Shown in pieces: positions 47,051 through 57,404 of a stretch of 64,000 nucleotides of DNA. Numbering within the stretch: the stretch's first letter is position 1; every line of letters begins with the position of its first letter. The translations under genes and the position numbers were made by a program. The DNA lies in NCBI RefSeq assembly GCF_000814765.1, contig NZ_JWIC01000006.1, positions 580,563 through 644,562 of the forward strand, in the 5' to 3' direction. Origin of the DNA: Pseudoalteromonas luteoviolacea (GTDB lineage: Bacteria; Pseudomonadota; Gammaproteobacteria; Enterobacterales; Alteromonadaceae). Below the pieces are notes generated by a model, which was not told the origin of the DNA, did not search any database, and worked only from the letters and a program-made list of their open reading frames with translations.

Positions 47051-47263
47051 TTATAAAAAAGAAACTAGCTTAACAACTTGAATTATCGCAACAAATGCAC
47101 CGCACATAATTAAAAGGTTGGCGCGATTTTTTAGCTTTTGTGCTTCTTCTTTCTCTTTGTCAGCTAGGTTAGATTTAAGCACTTTGCCTTGGAAAGCCAT
47201 GCCTACGGATACTAAAAGAATGATAAATGTGATGGTTAAATCTGTCATTGACTCAGGTGACAC
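47051..47263 (-). CDS. small membrane protein, 70 residues
   Basis: Two hydrophobic helices (about 8-24 and 49-68) are separated by a very charged helix (LKSNLADKEKEEAQKLKNRAN), which would form a cytoplasmic or periplasmic hairpin. The GTG start at 47263 has GAGGT seven bases upstream, so I prefer it to the ATG 15 bases later. No family recognised. Confidence 0.6.
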   Translation of the reverse strand: MSPESMTDLTITFIILLVSVGMAFQGKVLKSNLADKEKEEAQKLKNRANLLIMCGAFVAIIQVVKLVSFL

Positions 47264-47540
47264 TGAAAGACCTCTAATAAAATTGACGAATTACGTTAGC
47301 TTGACTAAAAGCAACAAGGAATTTTAAAAGATATCCCTCAATAATTAAAGGATTGATCATCATATTTGCCAGGGTAAGCTATCCATTATGGTGCGATAGC
47401 AAAAGTCGAATGCAAAAGACATCTCCAGCAGATTTAGCGAAGTAGGTAATTTTACTAAAGTATACATTATGTTAAATTGGTTGTTTTTATTATTTATTAC
47501 AGTAAAGACTAAGGTTTTTTAGGGGAGTCGACCTTGAGAA

Positions 47541-48464
47541 ATGACTTATCTTGAACTAGATTATGTTCAAGATGCATCAGTTCAGGGAGTGACGACTATG
47601 GTTAGAGATCGCTATGAAAAATGGATCGAAAAGAAGGTTACTTTAACTGTATCTGAAAACCTAAAAATTTATAAAGTGGCTTTCTGGTCATTTATTGCTG
47701 GGTTTATGTTGTTTCTAACATTGGGTTTAGTCAATGAAGGGGCAATCTTTAGAACTATAATTAAATCCCTGTATCCACCTAAAGAAATTTATAAAGATGT
47801 AGTCAATGAGTTTTTAAAAGATGAAGAGTTTAAAAACTCATTGGTTCATAAGACAGATTATTCAAAGTTAGAAATTAAAGGTGCAAGCTTTGAAACATTT
47901 CCGCAGTTAAATGAAAAACTCCCTGAAAAAGTGTGGAATACAATGGCCAAAGGCAGTTCAGAAGATTACTCTGAATTTGTATCAAGAGATGAGTTTTTTG
48001 AGGCCCTTAAAAGTTATCATACCGAGCTAACTGAATCGTTTTTAGCGCCAAGCAATAGTAAGGTTGAGATTTTATCTAAGCTTGAAAAGGTAATGGATAT
48101 TGAAATCGATGTTTTAGTTTTAATGGCCGGGGAAAATGCACATACAGCACAAACAGCGAATTGTTATAACTGGTTTGAAAATGATAGTTATCATGTGGAG
48201 CTAGTCATTCCAAAAACATATTCTGCACAAGAGCTTTCTTGGTTCAGGTGTGACTTTGCTTGGCCAGAAATGTATTTAACCTTGACAGTGGATGGTTCTA
48301 AATTACCAACGCCGGTAAAATTGGTTGGGGCTAGACGAAACGGAAACTCAAATAAACCTGTGCTTTTGATTTCACAAAAAATTGCTCAAGATTTAAAGTT
48401 GCATAGCTGGGAACGTTTTCTAAGCAAGGCATATGGATCTATATCAATCAACGAAGTTAAATAA
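47541..48464 (+). CDS. membrane-anchored hypothetical protein, 307 residues
   Basis: Not recognised. A cytoplasmic N-terminal 45 residues is followed by a single membrane helix (about 49-66, AFWSFIAGFMLFLTLGLV) and a large presumably periplasmic domain with mixed helices (80-190) and a beta-rich end (190-307) containing two cysteines (NCYNWF, FRCDF). The beta part (DIEIDVLVLMAGENAHTAQTANCYNW, YHVELVIPKTYSAQEL) resembles nothing I can name. A GGGGAG motif lies 15-20 bases before the ATG. Confidence 0.6.
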   Translation: MTYLELDYVQDASVQGVTTMVRDRYEKWIEKKVTLTVSENLKIYKVAFWSFIAGFMLFLTLGLVNEGAIFRTIIKSLYPPKEIYKDVVNEFLKDEEFKNSLVHKTDYSKLEIKGASFETFPQLNEKLPEKVWNTMAKGSSEDYSEFVSRDEFFEALKSYHTELTESFLAPSNSKVEILSKLEKVMDIEIDVLVLMAGENAHTAQTANCYNWFENDSYHVELVIPKTYSAQELSWFRCDFAWPEMYLTLTVDGSKLPTPVKLVGARRNGNSNKPVLLISQKIAQDLKLHSWERFLSKAYGSISINEVK

Positions 48465-48499
48465 CAACAAGTAAACTAAAAGTGCTTGCATAAATCTCT

Positions 48500-48513
48500 T
48501 TAATGTCCGATAC
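48500..48513 (+). repeat. 14-base inverted repeat, copy 1
   Basis: TTAATGTCCGATAC occurs here and, as its exact reverse complement, at 49827-49840. Both copies lie just downstream of a stop codon, in the same orientation relative to the gene they follow. Confidence 0.6.
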
Positions 48514-48530
48514 CGTCTAGTATTGGACAT
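48503..48530. terminator. hairpin after the 307-residue protein gene
   Basis: ATGTCCGATAC (48503-48513) pairs with GTATTGGACAT (48520-48530), one G-T pair, 6-base loop. It probably ends transcription of the preceding gene although it lacks a long T run. Confidence 0.5.
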
Positions 48531-49154
48531 ATTTAAAATATTACGTATTTGTCTTAAAGTAGAGCTTATCTAGATTGCTTTATGTGATTATCATAACTCA
48601 ATTTAACATAACGTAAATTATGGGCTGTTATTGGTTTAGACTCTCTGACTGTCTATACTATGTGAATTAGCATGCTATAAAAAAAATTGACTTCAAACTA
48701 TGGGCTTTTTTGATGAGTTCAACCCTTTCAAATACGTTCTTTATCTTTATCGTACTCATTATTCTCATCGAGATTTTTGCAAGCTCTTGAACTGAGATAA
48801 ACCCTCAAAGTTATGGCTAAGCTTTGTCAAGCGAATATCCCTTTTTTGATTGATACGTCACGTGGAGGTTTTTACAGGCTTTCGATATTGATGAAATATA
48901 ACCGTAGATAGATTTTATAGCCGTCATGCGAGATAAGCATTTCTAATTGCTACCTAACAAAACGTTTTACTACATTTTATCAATGTCGGGATATCACTTA
49001 AGTTGTTCGTTTTTCACGCAAAGTGTGAGGTATATGTGCGTTTATACGCTTTGTAGTTCATTGTAGGTTGTTTTTTTGCTGATTTACATGCCTAACATAT
49101 GGCTTTTAGCAGCACATAAACCTTCACTTTTTAGCTTTTATGCTTATTTAACAT

Positions 49155-49183
49155 AAAAAGCACTCTATCTCAGAGTGCTTTTT
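49155..49183 (-). terminator. terminator of miaE
   Basis: A perfect 11-bp stem AAAAAGCACTC (49155-49165) / GAGTGCTTTTT (49173-49183), eight bases after the miaE stop on the minus strand, giving a T run in that direction. Confidence 0.85.
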
Positions 49184-49190
49184 TTTAAGG

Positions 49191-49763
49191 TTAATGTAAT
49201 GCAGCTGTGAATGGTATGCTTGCGCATATTTCCGCTTCAGCAATTAATATTTCTTCAAGCCTAGTATCTATCACTGATTTATCGAAATATTCATAGCCCA
49301 GCTCGACAAACAAATTTTTGTGTTTTTCTTCAGATTTTGCAATTGCCACATAAAAATCTTTGTCTTTTCCTTCTGGCAAAGCTTCTGCTACCAAAGAGAA
49401 ACGTTCATGACCCCTAGCCTCAATCACTGCTGCTACGAGTAAACGGTCAATCAAAAACTCATCGCTGCCTTGCCTAAATAAAGCACGCATTTTTTTTATA
49501 TATGGATCTTGTTTATCATTACCAAGTACTAAGCCTCGTTCATTAATCAGTTTGAGTACTTGTTTAAAATGGATCATTTCTTCTATTGCAAGGTCTGCCA
49601 TAGCTTTCACTAATTTAGTTCTATCCGGGTAGTGCCCTAACATTGACATTGCCATACCCGATGCCTTTTTTTCTGCAGCAGCATGGTCTTGTAAAAATGT
49701 AACGAAATCATCCATTACTTTGTGTGTCCATTCAAAAGGAGTGTGATATTTTAATTCAAACAT
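49191..49763 (-). CDS. miaE: tRNA-(ms2io6A37) hydroxylase MiaE
   Basis: A 190-residue diiron oxygenase that hydroxylates the isopentenyl group of the modified A37 in tRNA, an oxygen-dependent step. The ferritin-like ligand set is complete: Glu in HAAAEKKASG, E-x-x-H in EEMIHFKQV, Glu in EARGHERF and E-x-x-H in EEKHKNLF. Length is that of the shorter MiaE subfamily. It has its own terminator. Confidence 0.92.
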   Translation of the reverse strand: MFELKYHTPFEWTHKVMDDFVTFLQDHAAAEKKASGMAMSMLGHYPDRTKLVKAMADLAIEEMIHFKQVLKLINERGLVLGNDKQDPYIKKMRALFRQGSDEFLIDRLLVAAVIEARGHERFSLVAEALPEGKDKDFYVAIAKSEEKHKNLFVELGYEYFDKSVIDTRLEEILIAEAEICASIPFTAALH

Positions 49764-49826
49764 TTGGTATTTATCTCGCTTGCTACTTACGATTTTTAGT
49801 GATTTTAATTGTACGCGTACAGTTTA

Positions 49827-49840
49827 GTATCGGACATTAA
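49827..49840 (-). repeat. 14-base inverted repeat, copy 2
   Basis: GTATCGGACATTAA, exact reverse complement of 48500-48513, immediately after the stop of the sulfotransferase-like gene. Next to it is the palindrome GTACGCGTAC (49811-49820). Confidence 0.6.
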
Positions 49841-49842
49841 TA

Positions 49843-50472
49843 TTAAAGCTGATATAAAACAGAATCTTTATCAACCTTACCTTTTCTAGTCGACTCAACC
49901 TTTAAAGGATGTTTGATGTCATTCCAAGCGGTCACCTTACCCCGTTTATTAACATGTGGAATATTAACATTTGGTACTGACATAAATTTTGCGAAGCGTA
50001 TATCAGAGTCAGGATCAGATAAGTTAACTTTCAAATACTCTACGCCATTCATCTCAATAAAAGATTCAACCCGTTCCTGGTGGGCATTATAACACTGTAT
50101 TAAATAAGCATCATCGTTGATGAGTTGTTCATTTAAATTGGGGAAAGTTTCGAAATAACAACGTTTTAATGTGTCGTTAAAACCACCACCCTGTTTATGT
50201 AACTTTGGCAGCATTCTCTGTAATAAGCGTCTAACTGACGGGACCCATTGTGTTAATTCCCGCTCAAGGTAGACAAACTTTGCATTAGGAAATGCTTGGT
50301 AAAGTTGAATATAATCATTGAAAACGGGGGTGTCAGCAATGAATTCAGCGGTATTTAATGCACTTTGTGTGTAGGCGGTATGAGCGGTTTTAAGTCCAAT
50401 ATCAAGACTTGCTATACATAAGCTTGTCGTTCCAGTCCTCGGAAGTCCCAGAACGAAAATTTTTTTATTCAT
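49843..50472 (-). CDS. sulfotransferase family protein
   Basis: A 209-residue P-loop sulfotransferase-fold protein. The 5'-phosphosulfate loop GLPRTGTTSL lies at residues 9-18, and the 3'-phosphate-binding strand-loop region is near FPNAKFVYLERE (60-71). Relatives transfer sulfuryl groups from PAPS to small molecules or sugars; the acceptor here is unknown, and some family members have lost activity. Its start overlaps the stop of the MAPEG gene by four bases. Confidence 0.8.
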   Translation of the reverse strand: MNKKIFVLGLPRTGTTSLCIASLDIGLKTAHTAYTQSALNTAEFIADTPVFNDYIQLYQAFPNAKFVYLERELTQWVPSVRRLLQRMLPKLHKQGGGFNDTLKRCYFETFPNLNEQLINDDAYLIQCYNAHQERVESFIEMNGVEYLKVNLSDPDSDIRFAKFMSVPNVNIPHVNKRGKVTAWNDIKHPLKVESTRKGKVDKDSVLYQL

Positions 50473-50870
50473 ATGAAGTATAAATAGATATTAATCAATG
50501 CCATAGCGATTAATGATAAAAATGTACACCCCATGCCGGCAACTCTTAATTTTAAGTTGGCTGTGTATAAGGCTTTGGCATGTAAAAGCCTTCCAACTAA
50601 AAACAACACCGCAAGCGGTATTAGAAGTAGTTCTCCAATTAACTGGTACTCAAGAGTAAAAACGAGAATCACAGCAAGTGGGGTATACTCAATGAAGTTT
50701 GCATGAGCACGAATACTTGACTGCAAATCTTTATGTCCAGCATCACCAATACCAACTTGGTGAGACTTACGTAATTTTATTACATTAAAACTGAGTTTGA
50801 TATACAAAAGCGTACAAATTGCCGCAAATAGACCGCTAAACATTGTTAAGTCCCCTATTCCTTGTTTCAT
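50469..50870 (-). CDS. MAPEG family membrane protein
   Basis: A 133-residue four-helix membrane protein of the MAPEG family (glutathione-S-transferase and eicosanoid-enzyme related). Helices lie at about 8-27, 58-76, 80-94 and 108-131. The family patch RAHANFIEYTPLAVIL (about 51-66) with the conserved Arg, Asn and Glu is clear. Bacterial members have poorly known roles. It is the first gene of a two-gene unit with the sulfotransferase-like gene. Confidence 0.88.
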   Translation of the reverse strand: MKQGIGDLTMFSGLFAAICTLLYIKLSFNVIKLRKSHQVGIGDAGHKDLQSSIRAHANFIEYTPLAVILVFTLEYQLIGELLLIPLAVLFLVGRLLHAKALYTANLKLRVAGMGCTFLSLIAMALINIYLYFI

Positions 50871-50908
50871 TTAAAGTATACGTTGTTTTTAGGGGACTTT
50901 AAAAGAGG

Positions 50909-51610
50909 CTATTGTTTGATATAGTACACGGCATAAACCTCAGCAGTCAGCTTGGTATCTCCAGTACTGTATGAATCTTGTAAGCTCATTGTTTCTGCAG
51001 CCATAACCTTTCCTCTTGCATAAGGTTGTACAGGTACATTCATTGGTGAAAAAGAGACTGAATACAAATCACCTACCTTGACACCAAATCCATCGGCCAA
51101 TTCTTTAGCGCCTAACTTTGCTTGTTTAATCGCGTTTTGTTTTAGCTCGTTCATAATGTCAGCTTTGTCTTCGACTATAAACTGCGTATTGTTAAATTGG
51201 TTGATACCACTATCAACAAAAGCCTGAAGCAATTCTGGATACCTATCTACATTTTTAAGTTTTAAAGTGATGTTTCTCGACACTTTGAACCCTGTAAACT
51301 CTTCTTCGTTTGTCGCGCGGTTGTAGCGAGTTTGTTTATATACGTTTAATTGTTGCGCATGAATGTGATTGCCTTTTACACCAAAGCTTTTTGCAATATC
51401 GAGCGCTCGCGCAACAACTCGGTCAACATTGGATTTAGCGTCCTGAAGGTTTTTATTCTTCTCATTGATTGCAACATTGATAATGGCAGTATCAGGTTGT
51501 ACCGAAACTTCAGAATACCCTTTTACGTATAAATGCGGTGAAGATGGAATACTCTCAGCAAAAGCGGAAGTACTCAAAAAGATTGACAAAGCAGCTGTGA
51601 ACAAACGCAT
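50909..51610 (-). CDS. SIMPL domain (DUF541) periplasmic protein
   Basis: A 233-residue exported protein: signal peptide (MRLFTAALSIFLSTSAFA), then the SIMPL/DUF541 domain over nearly the whole length, with the entry YVKGYSEVSVQPDTAIINVAI and the recurring VxRNITLKLKNVDRYPELLQAFVDSGIN block. E. coli YggE is the model and is linked to oxidative stress and adhesion, with no firm enzyme activity. It ends in AVYYIKQ, which is usual for the family. Confidence 0.88.
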   Translation of the reverse strand: MRLFTAALSIFLSTSAFAESIPSSPHLYVKGYSEVSVQPDTAIINVAINEKNKNLQDAKSNVDRVVARALDIAKSFGVKGNHIHAQQLNVYKQTRYNRATNEEEFTGFKVSRNITLKLKNVDRYPELLQAFVDSGINQFNNTQFIVEDKADIMNELKQNAIKQAKLGAKELADGFGVKVGDLYSVSFSPMNVPVQPYARGKVMAAETMSLQDSYSTGDTKLTAEVYAVYYIKQ

Positions 51611-51880
51611 AAAGCCTCCAAAACAAAAAATTTCATCTCATATTAATAAACATCTTTATTGAATCACACACAAATTAATCAATACTGAATAAATAATATA
51701 GACAGCTAAAATGGTGGTTCTGAGTACGTCAATTAGAACGTCTGAAAATTGAATCTACATATGTAAGTTGACTGATTTTTCAATAAAAAAGTTAATGTCG
51801 GTTAGTAATTGTGCATAACTTCAACTAGCCTATTAAGATAACTAATAATTATTCCTACGATACGGTTTTTAGACTAGCTT

Positions 51881-54800
51881 ATGGGATCACGGCGTTCAAT
51901 CAACTTAGCCTTTTTGGTATTAGTAACCGCATTACCAAGTGTATGCTTTGCAGACATACCGCTCTTAACTAATCAATATTCAGTCAAAAAACTAACTGCT
52001 GAAGACGGCTTTGTCTCATCTGAAATCTATTCAATTATTCAAGATCACCAAGGCTTGCTCTGGTTTGGCACTGCTGAAAATGGCGTGATGCGCTATGATG
52101 GCCGAAAAGTTACCCTCTTTGAATTTGACAGTGAATCGGATAATGGATTGTCGCACAACGATGCAGGCAACTTAATGTTAGACCAAAACGGCATCATTTG
52201 GATAGGGACATGGGGAGGTGGCGCTAGCCGATATAACCCGAAGACAGGACAATTTGAAAATTTTTTCCATGATGTCAACAACCCTGATTCCATTTCTGCA
52301 AATAGAATCCAATCACTGTTTCATGACCTAAACGGTACAATTTGGCTAGGCTCTTATGATGGCGGTTTAAACAAATACATACATTCAGATAAGTTTGAGC
52401 ATATCAAAAAAGCAACCAAGACCTCTGCTGGTTTATCACATAATAGAATTTGGGGGATTGAGAATCAGGGGGTGGACAGTCTCTGGGTTGCAACCAGTTA
52501 CGGTTTGAATTTATATAATAAAAAAAACAACACATTTGAGTATTTTTTTCCTGACCCACAAAATAAAACTCCCACTGGTGCTAATGAAATTAGACATGTT
52601 TTAAAGTCATCTCAAGGCGTCGTATATGTTGGTACTCAAAAAGGCCCCTTTATTCTTGATCACGTAACTAAAACTTTTAGAGAAATTGGCTTGGACAAAG
52701 GGGAGCATTTAGGTCAAGTAAACTCTATGATCGAAGACCACGAAGGATATATTTGGTTCGTAACTAGCCGAGGTGTTTTCAGAAGAGATGAACGCACAGA
52801 TAGCATCATGAAGTTAGATTTGGAGCATAGCAGTGGGGCGAGAATTATTTTTGAAGACAGTGCTAATATAATTTGGATAACGAATGAATTGCACGGGATT
52901 TTCAAACTGGTTCCTCATCGCAAATTCAAGTCCATTGATAGTGCTGAACTCACTGCGCCAAACGAAATTGTGGCAGACCATCAAGGTGACATTCTAATTG
53001 CTAACTCAAACTCTAAGCTATTTAAGTGGGACACGTCTGAACGTAAATTAGAGGCTTTAACGAATGAGGTATTTAGTCAAGAGTATGGGTTTGACCCGAA
53101 TAGACTCTTGGAACAACCCGTATTGTATTTAGACGACAGTAATATCGTTTGGATTGCCCAAGATGATGGGTTAGCAAAATTTGACCTTAATACTCATCAA
53201 CTTGAGCTAATAACCTACCCTAGAGATCAAGAAAACTATGAACAATTTAGAGAAATTAGAGCCCTCTGTATCGATAAGCAAGGAAACCTCTGGATTGGTA
53301 CTTATAAAAATGGCATTTATATCTACAATGTAAGCTCGCAAAAATTTAGACACTTGGGTGAGGAATATGGTTTGTCCCACCCTGAAGTGCTAACAATCTA
53401 CAAAGATAAATCTCAAAATATGTGGGTCGGCACTGGGGATGGCATCAACCTTTGGCTTGATGAACGGCAGCTTTTCCAACCATTTGTGAATAATAAGCAA
53501 TCCTCAAATAGCCTATTAGGCAGTATTGTTCAAGATATCTATGAAACACATGATGGTGAAGTTTGGATTGCAACTCAACAAGGCCTAAATTTATATAAAT
53601 TGTCTGAAAATCAGTTTGTGCATTTTAGTACTAAGAATGGACTGCCTAGCAATTTGATCCGCTCTATTTCGGATGATGAACAAGGTAACTTGTGGCTAAC
53701 TACTAATAAAGGAATTACGAAATTCTCTCCTAGCTCAGGAAAAATCGTTAACTTTGATAGCCAGAACGGCTTACTAGGGCTCAATTATTACCCTAACAGC
53801 TTGATCAAAGGTGAACAAAATTTGTTATTTACCAACAGCCAAAGAGGCATTGAGTATTTCAGCACTCGGGCACAACAATCTACTTTTAAGGAGCCATCTT
53901 TAGTATTAACGGGATTTAATAAGATGGGGTTGCCCATACAGTTGGATAAACCCTACTCTTATATCAAAGATATTTATGTTTCTTACTTAGACTATATCTT
54001 CTCATTTGAGTTTTCAGTGTTAGATTTTCATTCACCAAACAAGAACCTGTATGCCTATAAGTTAGAGGGATATGATGACAATTGGATAGAAATTGGCAAT
54101 AGGAATACCGCTTCTTTTACTAATTTAGACGGTGGTACTTATCAATTTCAAGTAAAAGCGACCAACAGCAGTGGTGAATGGGGAAACAACATATTGTCCG
54201 TGAATGTCCATGTTTCACCTCCACCATGGAAAACTTGGTGGGCATATTCCATATATACTTTCATCGTGTTATCTAGCATTTTTTTAGTCGTATACCTGCG
54301 TACTAAATTGCAAAAAATGGAAATCCGAAGACAAAAACAGTTTGTTGTTCAACTTGAAAAACAAGTATCAGAAAAAACGGCGTCTTTAGAGACGCAGGCA
54401 AGAAAGCTCGAAGGAGCCTTAAAAAAAGCAGAAGAAGCTACGCGTTTAAAGTCTGAATTTCTAGCAAATATGAGCCATGAAATTCGCACGCCAATGAATG
54501 GCGTGATCGGTATGCTTGAACTGCTAAAAAATAGCGGCTTATCGTCCGAACAATCCCATTCAGTTAATATTGCCAGTACCAGTGCGCACTCTTTACTCAC
54601 TCTTATAAATGATATTCTCGACTTTTCTAAAATAGAAGCAGACAAGCTAGAGTTAGAATTTGTTGACTTCGACATCAGATTATTACTGGAGCACTTATCA
54701 GAATCTATGGCCTTAGCGGCACAAGAAAAAGGCGTGAGTATCATTCTCGATTTTGCGGATATCAAAACGCCCATGGTCAAATCAGATCCTGGTCGAATTA

Positions 54801-56017
54801 GACAGATAATTACTAATATTGTCAGCAATGCAATTAAATTTACAGAGCGTGGCGAAATTATCATTACCGCGTCAGTTCAACAGAGCAATACGCCTTATCA
54901 TTATGACTTTATTTGTGCCGTGAGCGACACGGGGATTGGCATACCAAAAGAAAAACTCCCTACATTATTTGATTCCTTCATACAGGTAGATGCATCCACA
55001 ACGCGAAAGTACGGCGGCACAGGGTTGGGGTTAAGTATCACTAAAAAGCTTTGTCAGTTACTTGGCGGAGATGTCACAGTCACTAGCAGTGTTGGTGTCG
55101 GCAGTTGCTTCAAAGTAAATTGTTTACTCAAACAAAGCTATGACGACAATCCGAAAGAGTTCTCTTTGGCTAGCATGAACATTACCGCCTTATTGGTAGA
55201 TGCTATTTCTGCCAGCAATCAAGCAATTAGAAAGCAGTTAGAATCGTGGGGAGTTACAGTATATGATGCGTCTAATGCAGATCAAGGGCTGAGAGTTATT
55301 GCGAAGATGCCTGTCGATATTGTGTTGTTTAATAAAAGATTGCCTGGCTTAAGTGGCGAGTTAATGGCCAAAGATATCAAAAAGAAAAATCCATCAATCA
55401 AATTAGTTATGATGACCCGACTAAATGAACAGTACGAAACAATCGCAAACTCGTCTATTGAACTAGATGGCTATTACACGAAACCAACCACAAAAAAAGA
55501 TCTAATTAAAGCGCTCGCTACTGTTAATAGTGATATTCAGTCACTCATTCAAGTTGCAAATAAAGACGCACAAAAACCGCCTACTCAAGATAAACGTAAA
55601 TTTGATACTCAAACGCGTGTCCTTTTAGTCGAAGATAACAAAGTTAATCAGATGGTTGCAATGCGAATACTTGATAGCTTAGGTCTGACAGCAGAAATCG
55701 CGGAAAACGGCGTAGAAGCACTTAAAATGCTCAAAACTGAAGAGAACAAACAAAATTTATATTCCATAGTATTAATGGATTGTCAGATGCCATTAATGGA
55801 CGGATATGAGACGACGAGAAATATTAGGTCATCAAAAGAAGATGAACAAGTAGCCAGAATCCCAATCATTGCAATGACTGCGAATGCAATGCAAGGAGAT
55901 AGACAGAAGTGCCTTGATGCTGGCATGGATGACTACATAACTAAACCAATTGAAACGGACAAAATATATGAAAAAATCAAATATTGGTTAGAGAAAAAAA
56001 GCGAACGTCCCACATAG
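51881..56017 (+). CDS. hybrid two-component sensor with beta-propeller sensor (HTCS type)
   Basis: A 1378-residue one-protein phosphorelay. Signal peptide; a periplasmic double propeller made of Reg_prop repeats ([17 protein letters not shown] style) over about 35-690; a Y_Y_Y domain (about 700-780, [12 protein letters not shown]); a membrane helix (about 788-806); a coiled coil; HisKA with [15 protein letters not shown]; an ATPase domain ([15 protein letters not shown]); then two receiver-like domains. The second receiver is intact ([11 protein letters not shown], Asp in [12 protein letters not shown], Lys in ITKPIE). The first lacks the phospho-acceptor Asp (VLFNKRLPG) and the acidic pair, so it is a pseudo-receiver. 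No DNA-binding output domain is present. Confidence 0.92.
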   Translation: MGSRRSINLAFLVLVTALPSVCFADIPLLTNQYSVKKLTAEDGFVSSEIYSIIQDHQGLLWFGTAENGVMRYDGRKVTLFEFDSESDNGLSHNDAGNLMLDQNGIIWIGTWGGGASRYNPKTGQFENFFHDVNNPDSISANRIQSLFHDLNGTIWLGSYDGGLNKYIHSDKFEHIKKATKTSAGLSHNRIWGIENQGVDSLWVATSYGLNLYNKKNNTFEYFFPDPQNKTPTGANEIRHVLKSSQGVVYVGTQKGPFILDHVTKTFREIGLDKGEHLGQVNSMIEDHEGYIWFVTSRGVFRRDERTDSIMKLDLEHSSGARIIFEDSANIIWITNELHGIFKLVPHRKFKSIDSAELTAPNEIVADHQGDILIANSNSKLFKWDTSERKLEALTNEVFSQEYGFDPNRLLEQPVLYLDDSNIVWIAQDDGLAKFDLNTHQLELITYPRDQENYEQFREIRALCIDKQGNLWIGTYKNGIYIYNVSSQKFRHLGEEYGLSHPEVLTIYKDKSQNMWVGTGDGINLWLDERQLFQPFVNNKQSSNSLLGSIVQDIYETHDGEVWIATQQGLNLYKLSENQFVHFSTKNGLPSNLIRSISDDEQGNLWLTTNKGITKFSPSSGKIVNFDSQNGLLGLNYYPNSLIKGEQNLLFTNSQRGIEYFSTRAQQSTFKEPSLVLTGFNKMGLPIQLDKPYSYIKDIYVSYLDYIFSFEFSVLDFHSPNKNLYAYKLEGYDDNWIEIGNRNTASFTNLDGGTYQFQVKATNSSGEWGNNILSVNVHVSPPPWKTWWAYSIYTFIVLSSIFLVVYLRTKLQKMEIRRQKQFVVQLEKQVSEKTASLETQARKLEGALKKAEEATRLKSEFLANMSHEIRTPMNGVIGMLELLKNSGLSSEQSHSVNIASTSAHSLLTLINDILDFSKIEADKLELEFVDFDIRLLLEHLSESMALAAQEKGVSIILDFADIKTPMVKSDPGRIRQIITNIVSNAIKFTERGEIIITASVQQSNTPYHYDFICAVSDTGIGIPKEKLPTLFDSFIQVDASTTRKYGGTGLGLSITKKLCQLLGGDVTVTSSVGVGSCFKVNCLLKQSYDDNPKEFSLASMNITALLVDAISASNQAIRKQLESWGVTVYDASNADQGLRVIAKMPVDIVLFNKRLPGLSGELMAKDIKKKNPSIKLVMMTRLNEQYETIANSSIELDGYYTKPTTKKDLIKALATVNSDIQSLIQVANKDAQKPPTQDKRKFDTQTRVLLVEDNKVNQMVAMRILDSLGLTAEIAENGVEALKMLKTEENKQNLYSIVLMDCQMPLMDGYETTRNIRSSKEDEQVARIPIIAMTANAMQGDRQKCLDAGMDDYITKPIETDKIYEKIKYWLEKKSERPT

Positions 56018-56040
56018 TGAACACGTAAGCCATTTAAGAG

Positions 56041-56065
56041 CAAATGGGCCAAAAAGGCCCATTTG
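56041..56065. terminator. bidirectional terminator
   Basis: A perfect 10-bp stem CAAATGGGCC (56041-56050) / GGCCCATTTG (56056-56065) between the convergent hybrid kinase and the next gene. Confidence 0.75.
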
Positions 56066-56078
56066 TTATTTACAAAGA

Positions 56079-56885
56079 TTACTTGTAAATTACTTGGTCG
56101 ACAACAAGGTTGATATCATTTTCACCCGTTACTTCCCATACTGTTTGATGCTCTGTCGTGCCTGCCGGGTTATGACAAGAGACAGTTTGTCTAAATGCAC
56201 GACCATTGAAGTTATATACTTCCTCGTTCAATGCAAAGTGGTTTGTATGGAATAATGGCGTCATATCATTGCCACTGAAGACTTTAGAGACCAAGCCATC
56301 ATTGATTTGAGAAGTACAATAACCGTCTTCCGTACCATTGTTTACAAGCACTGAAGATGTATAGCTTACTTGGTCGTACCAGCCTGCGCCACCACAGTGT
56401 TGCGCTTGACCACTACAGTCAGGAGTTTGCCAAGGACCAACACCCGTTAAACTTGCATCCCAAGTGATTTTTGGTACTGCTGGGATTTTGTGTTTTACAA
56501 CATAACTTTCGCCCAACTCTGATTCACAGCTCAAAGATAAAACACGAGTACGCTGAAGTTGCGCTTCAGAGAAGTAGCCTTGCAATACAACTCTGTCAAT
56601 ATGAGAAGTGTTGTGTCCAGCTGGGCCAATACCTACATTAGCAATAAACTCGCCAGAAACTTCATCATACACTGCACCCGTTGAACATGAGCCATACTTA
56701 TCTGCGCGGAAAACCCAAGCTCCAAAGGTACGCGAATGCTCTGAGTCTGTTACGATTCGTTCCATTAAATTACCAGTATAGTTAGACTCACGGTCGTAAC
56801 CATCTAGGTCATTTAGTGTCACACTTGCAACAGCACTGTTCATTGCAACTAAAGATATAGCAGTAGCGAGAAGTTTAATTTTCAT
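56079..56885 (-). CDS. secreted protein of unknown function, Cys-containing
   Basis: A 268-residue exported protein with a signal peptide (MKIKLLATAISLVAMNSAVA). The mature part is beta-rich with seven cysteines spread as GSCSTG, LSCESE, DCSGQAQHCGG, GYCTSQ and VSCHNP, so several disulfides are likely. Aromatic and Gly/Asn-rich stretches are common. No catalytic motif is evident and I cannot name the family. Confidence 0.7.
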   Translation of the reverse strand: MKIKLLATAISLVAMNSAVASVTLNDLDGYDRESNYTGNLMERIVTDSEHSRTFGAWVFRADKYGSCSTGAVYDEVSGEFIANVGIGPAGHNTSHIDRVVLQGYFSEAQLQRTRVLSLSCESELGESYVVKHKIPAVPKITWDASLTGVGPWQTPDCSGQAQHCGGAGWYDQVSYTSSVLVNNGTEDGYCTSQINDGLVSKVFSGNDMTPLFHTNHFALNEEVYNFNGRAFRQTVSCHNPAGTTEHQTVWEVTGENDINLVVDQVIYK

Positions 56886-57404
56886 TTGTAATCCCTTTTA
56901 TTAGATTAATTAATTTGAAGCCTTATAAATAAAGGCAAATCGTCGAATTTTTACGGCGCTGACACATCATCAATAAATATATTTTTGTATGTGCCGACGT
57001 TTGTCTCGCTATCTAAGTTAGGTGTTTGAAATGAGCTTGTAAACGCTATAAATCTCTGGAAACCAGTCACTTTAAAAAGTGTGTATGCAAATTGAAATTA
57101 CTAGAAATTCAGTCATGTTACAGTGAGAAAAAGTGGAGGTGAGAAGAGTTTTAATATTTTATATTTAATAAATACAGGTGGTTATATAAATAAAACGCAT
57201 TTTAAGTAAGATTAAGAAAAAGCAATGTGATACTTATTGAAAAATAAAAAGTAAAACCAAAAAGTGATGTAACCTAATAAAAATACTAAATCATATTAAA
57301 TTCTACTCTGCCAAGAAAATTTAATTTGATAACTAAGCATAGTGATTCAATAATTTGCCAACAACAACAAAGTCACTAATTAAAAAATGTAATCCATTAA
57401 GCAG
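56886..57404. other. intergenic stretch
   Basis: About 520 bases of AT-rich DNA. The promoter of the 56079-56885 gene must lie at its left end. No gene, hairpin or repeat is convincing. Confidence 0.5.

Larger units (their letters stand above)
48465..49154. other. intergenic stretch
   Basis: About 690 bases without a supported gene. A hairpin lies at 48503-48530. A 25-codon frame at 48713-48790 would encode a single hydrophobic helix, but it has no ribosome site. The rest shows no clear element. Confidence 0.5.

Noticed and set aside
45536-48464. A known defence system around the P-loop ATPase
   Set aside because: No nuclease, toxin, NADase or other known effector lies beside it; the neighbours are unassigned.
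48713-48790. A 25-residue hydrophobic peptide (MSSTLSNTFFIFIVLIILIE...)
   Set aside because: It has no ribosome binding site and no homologue I know; too short to support.
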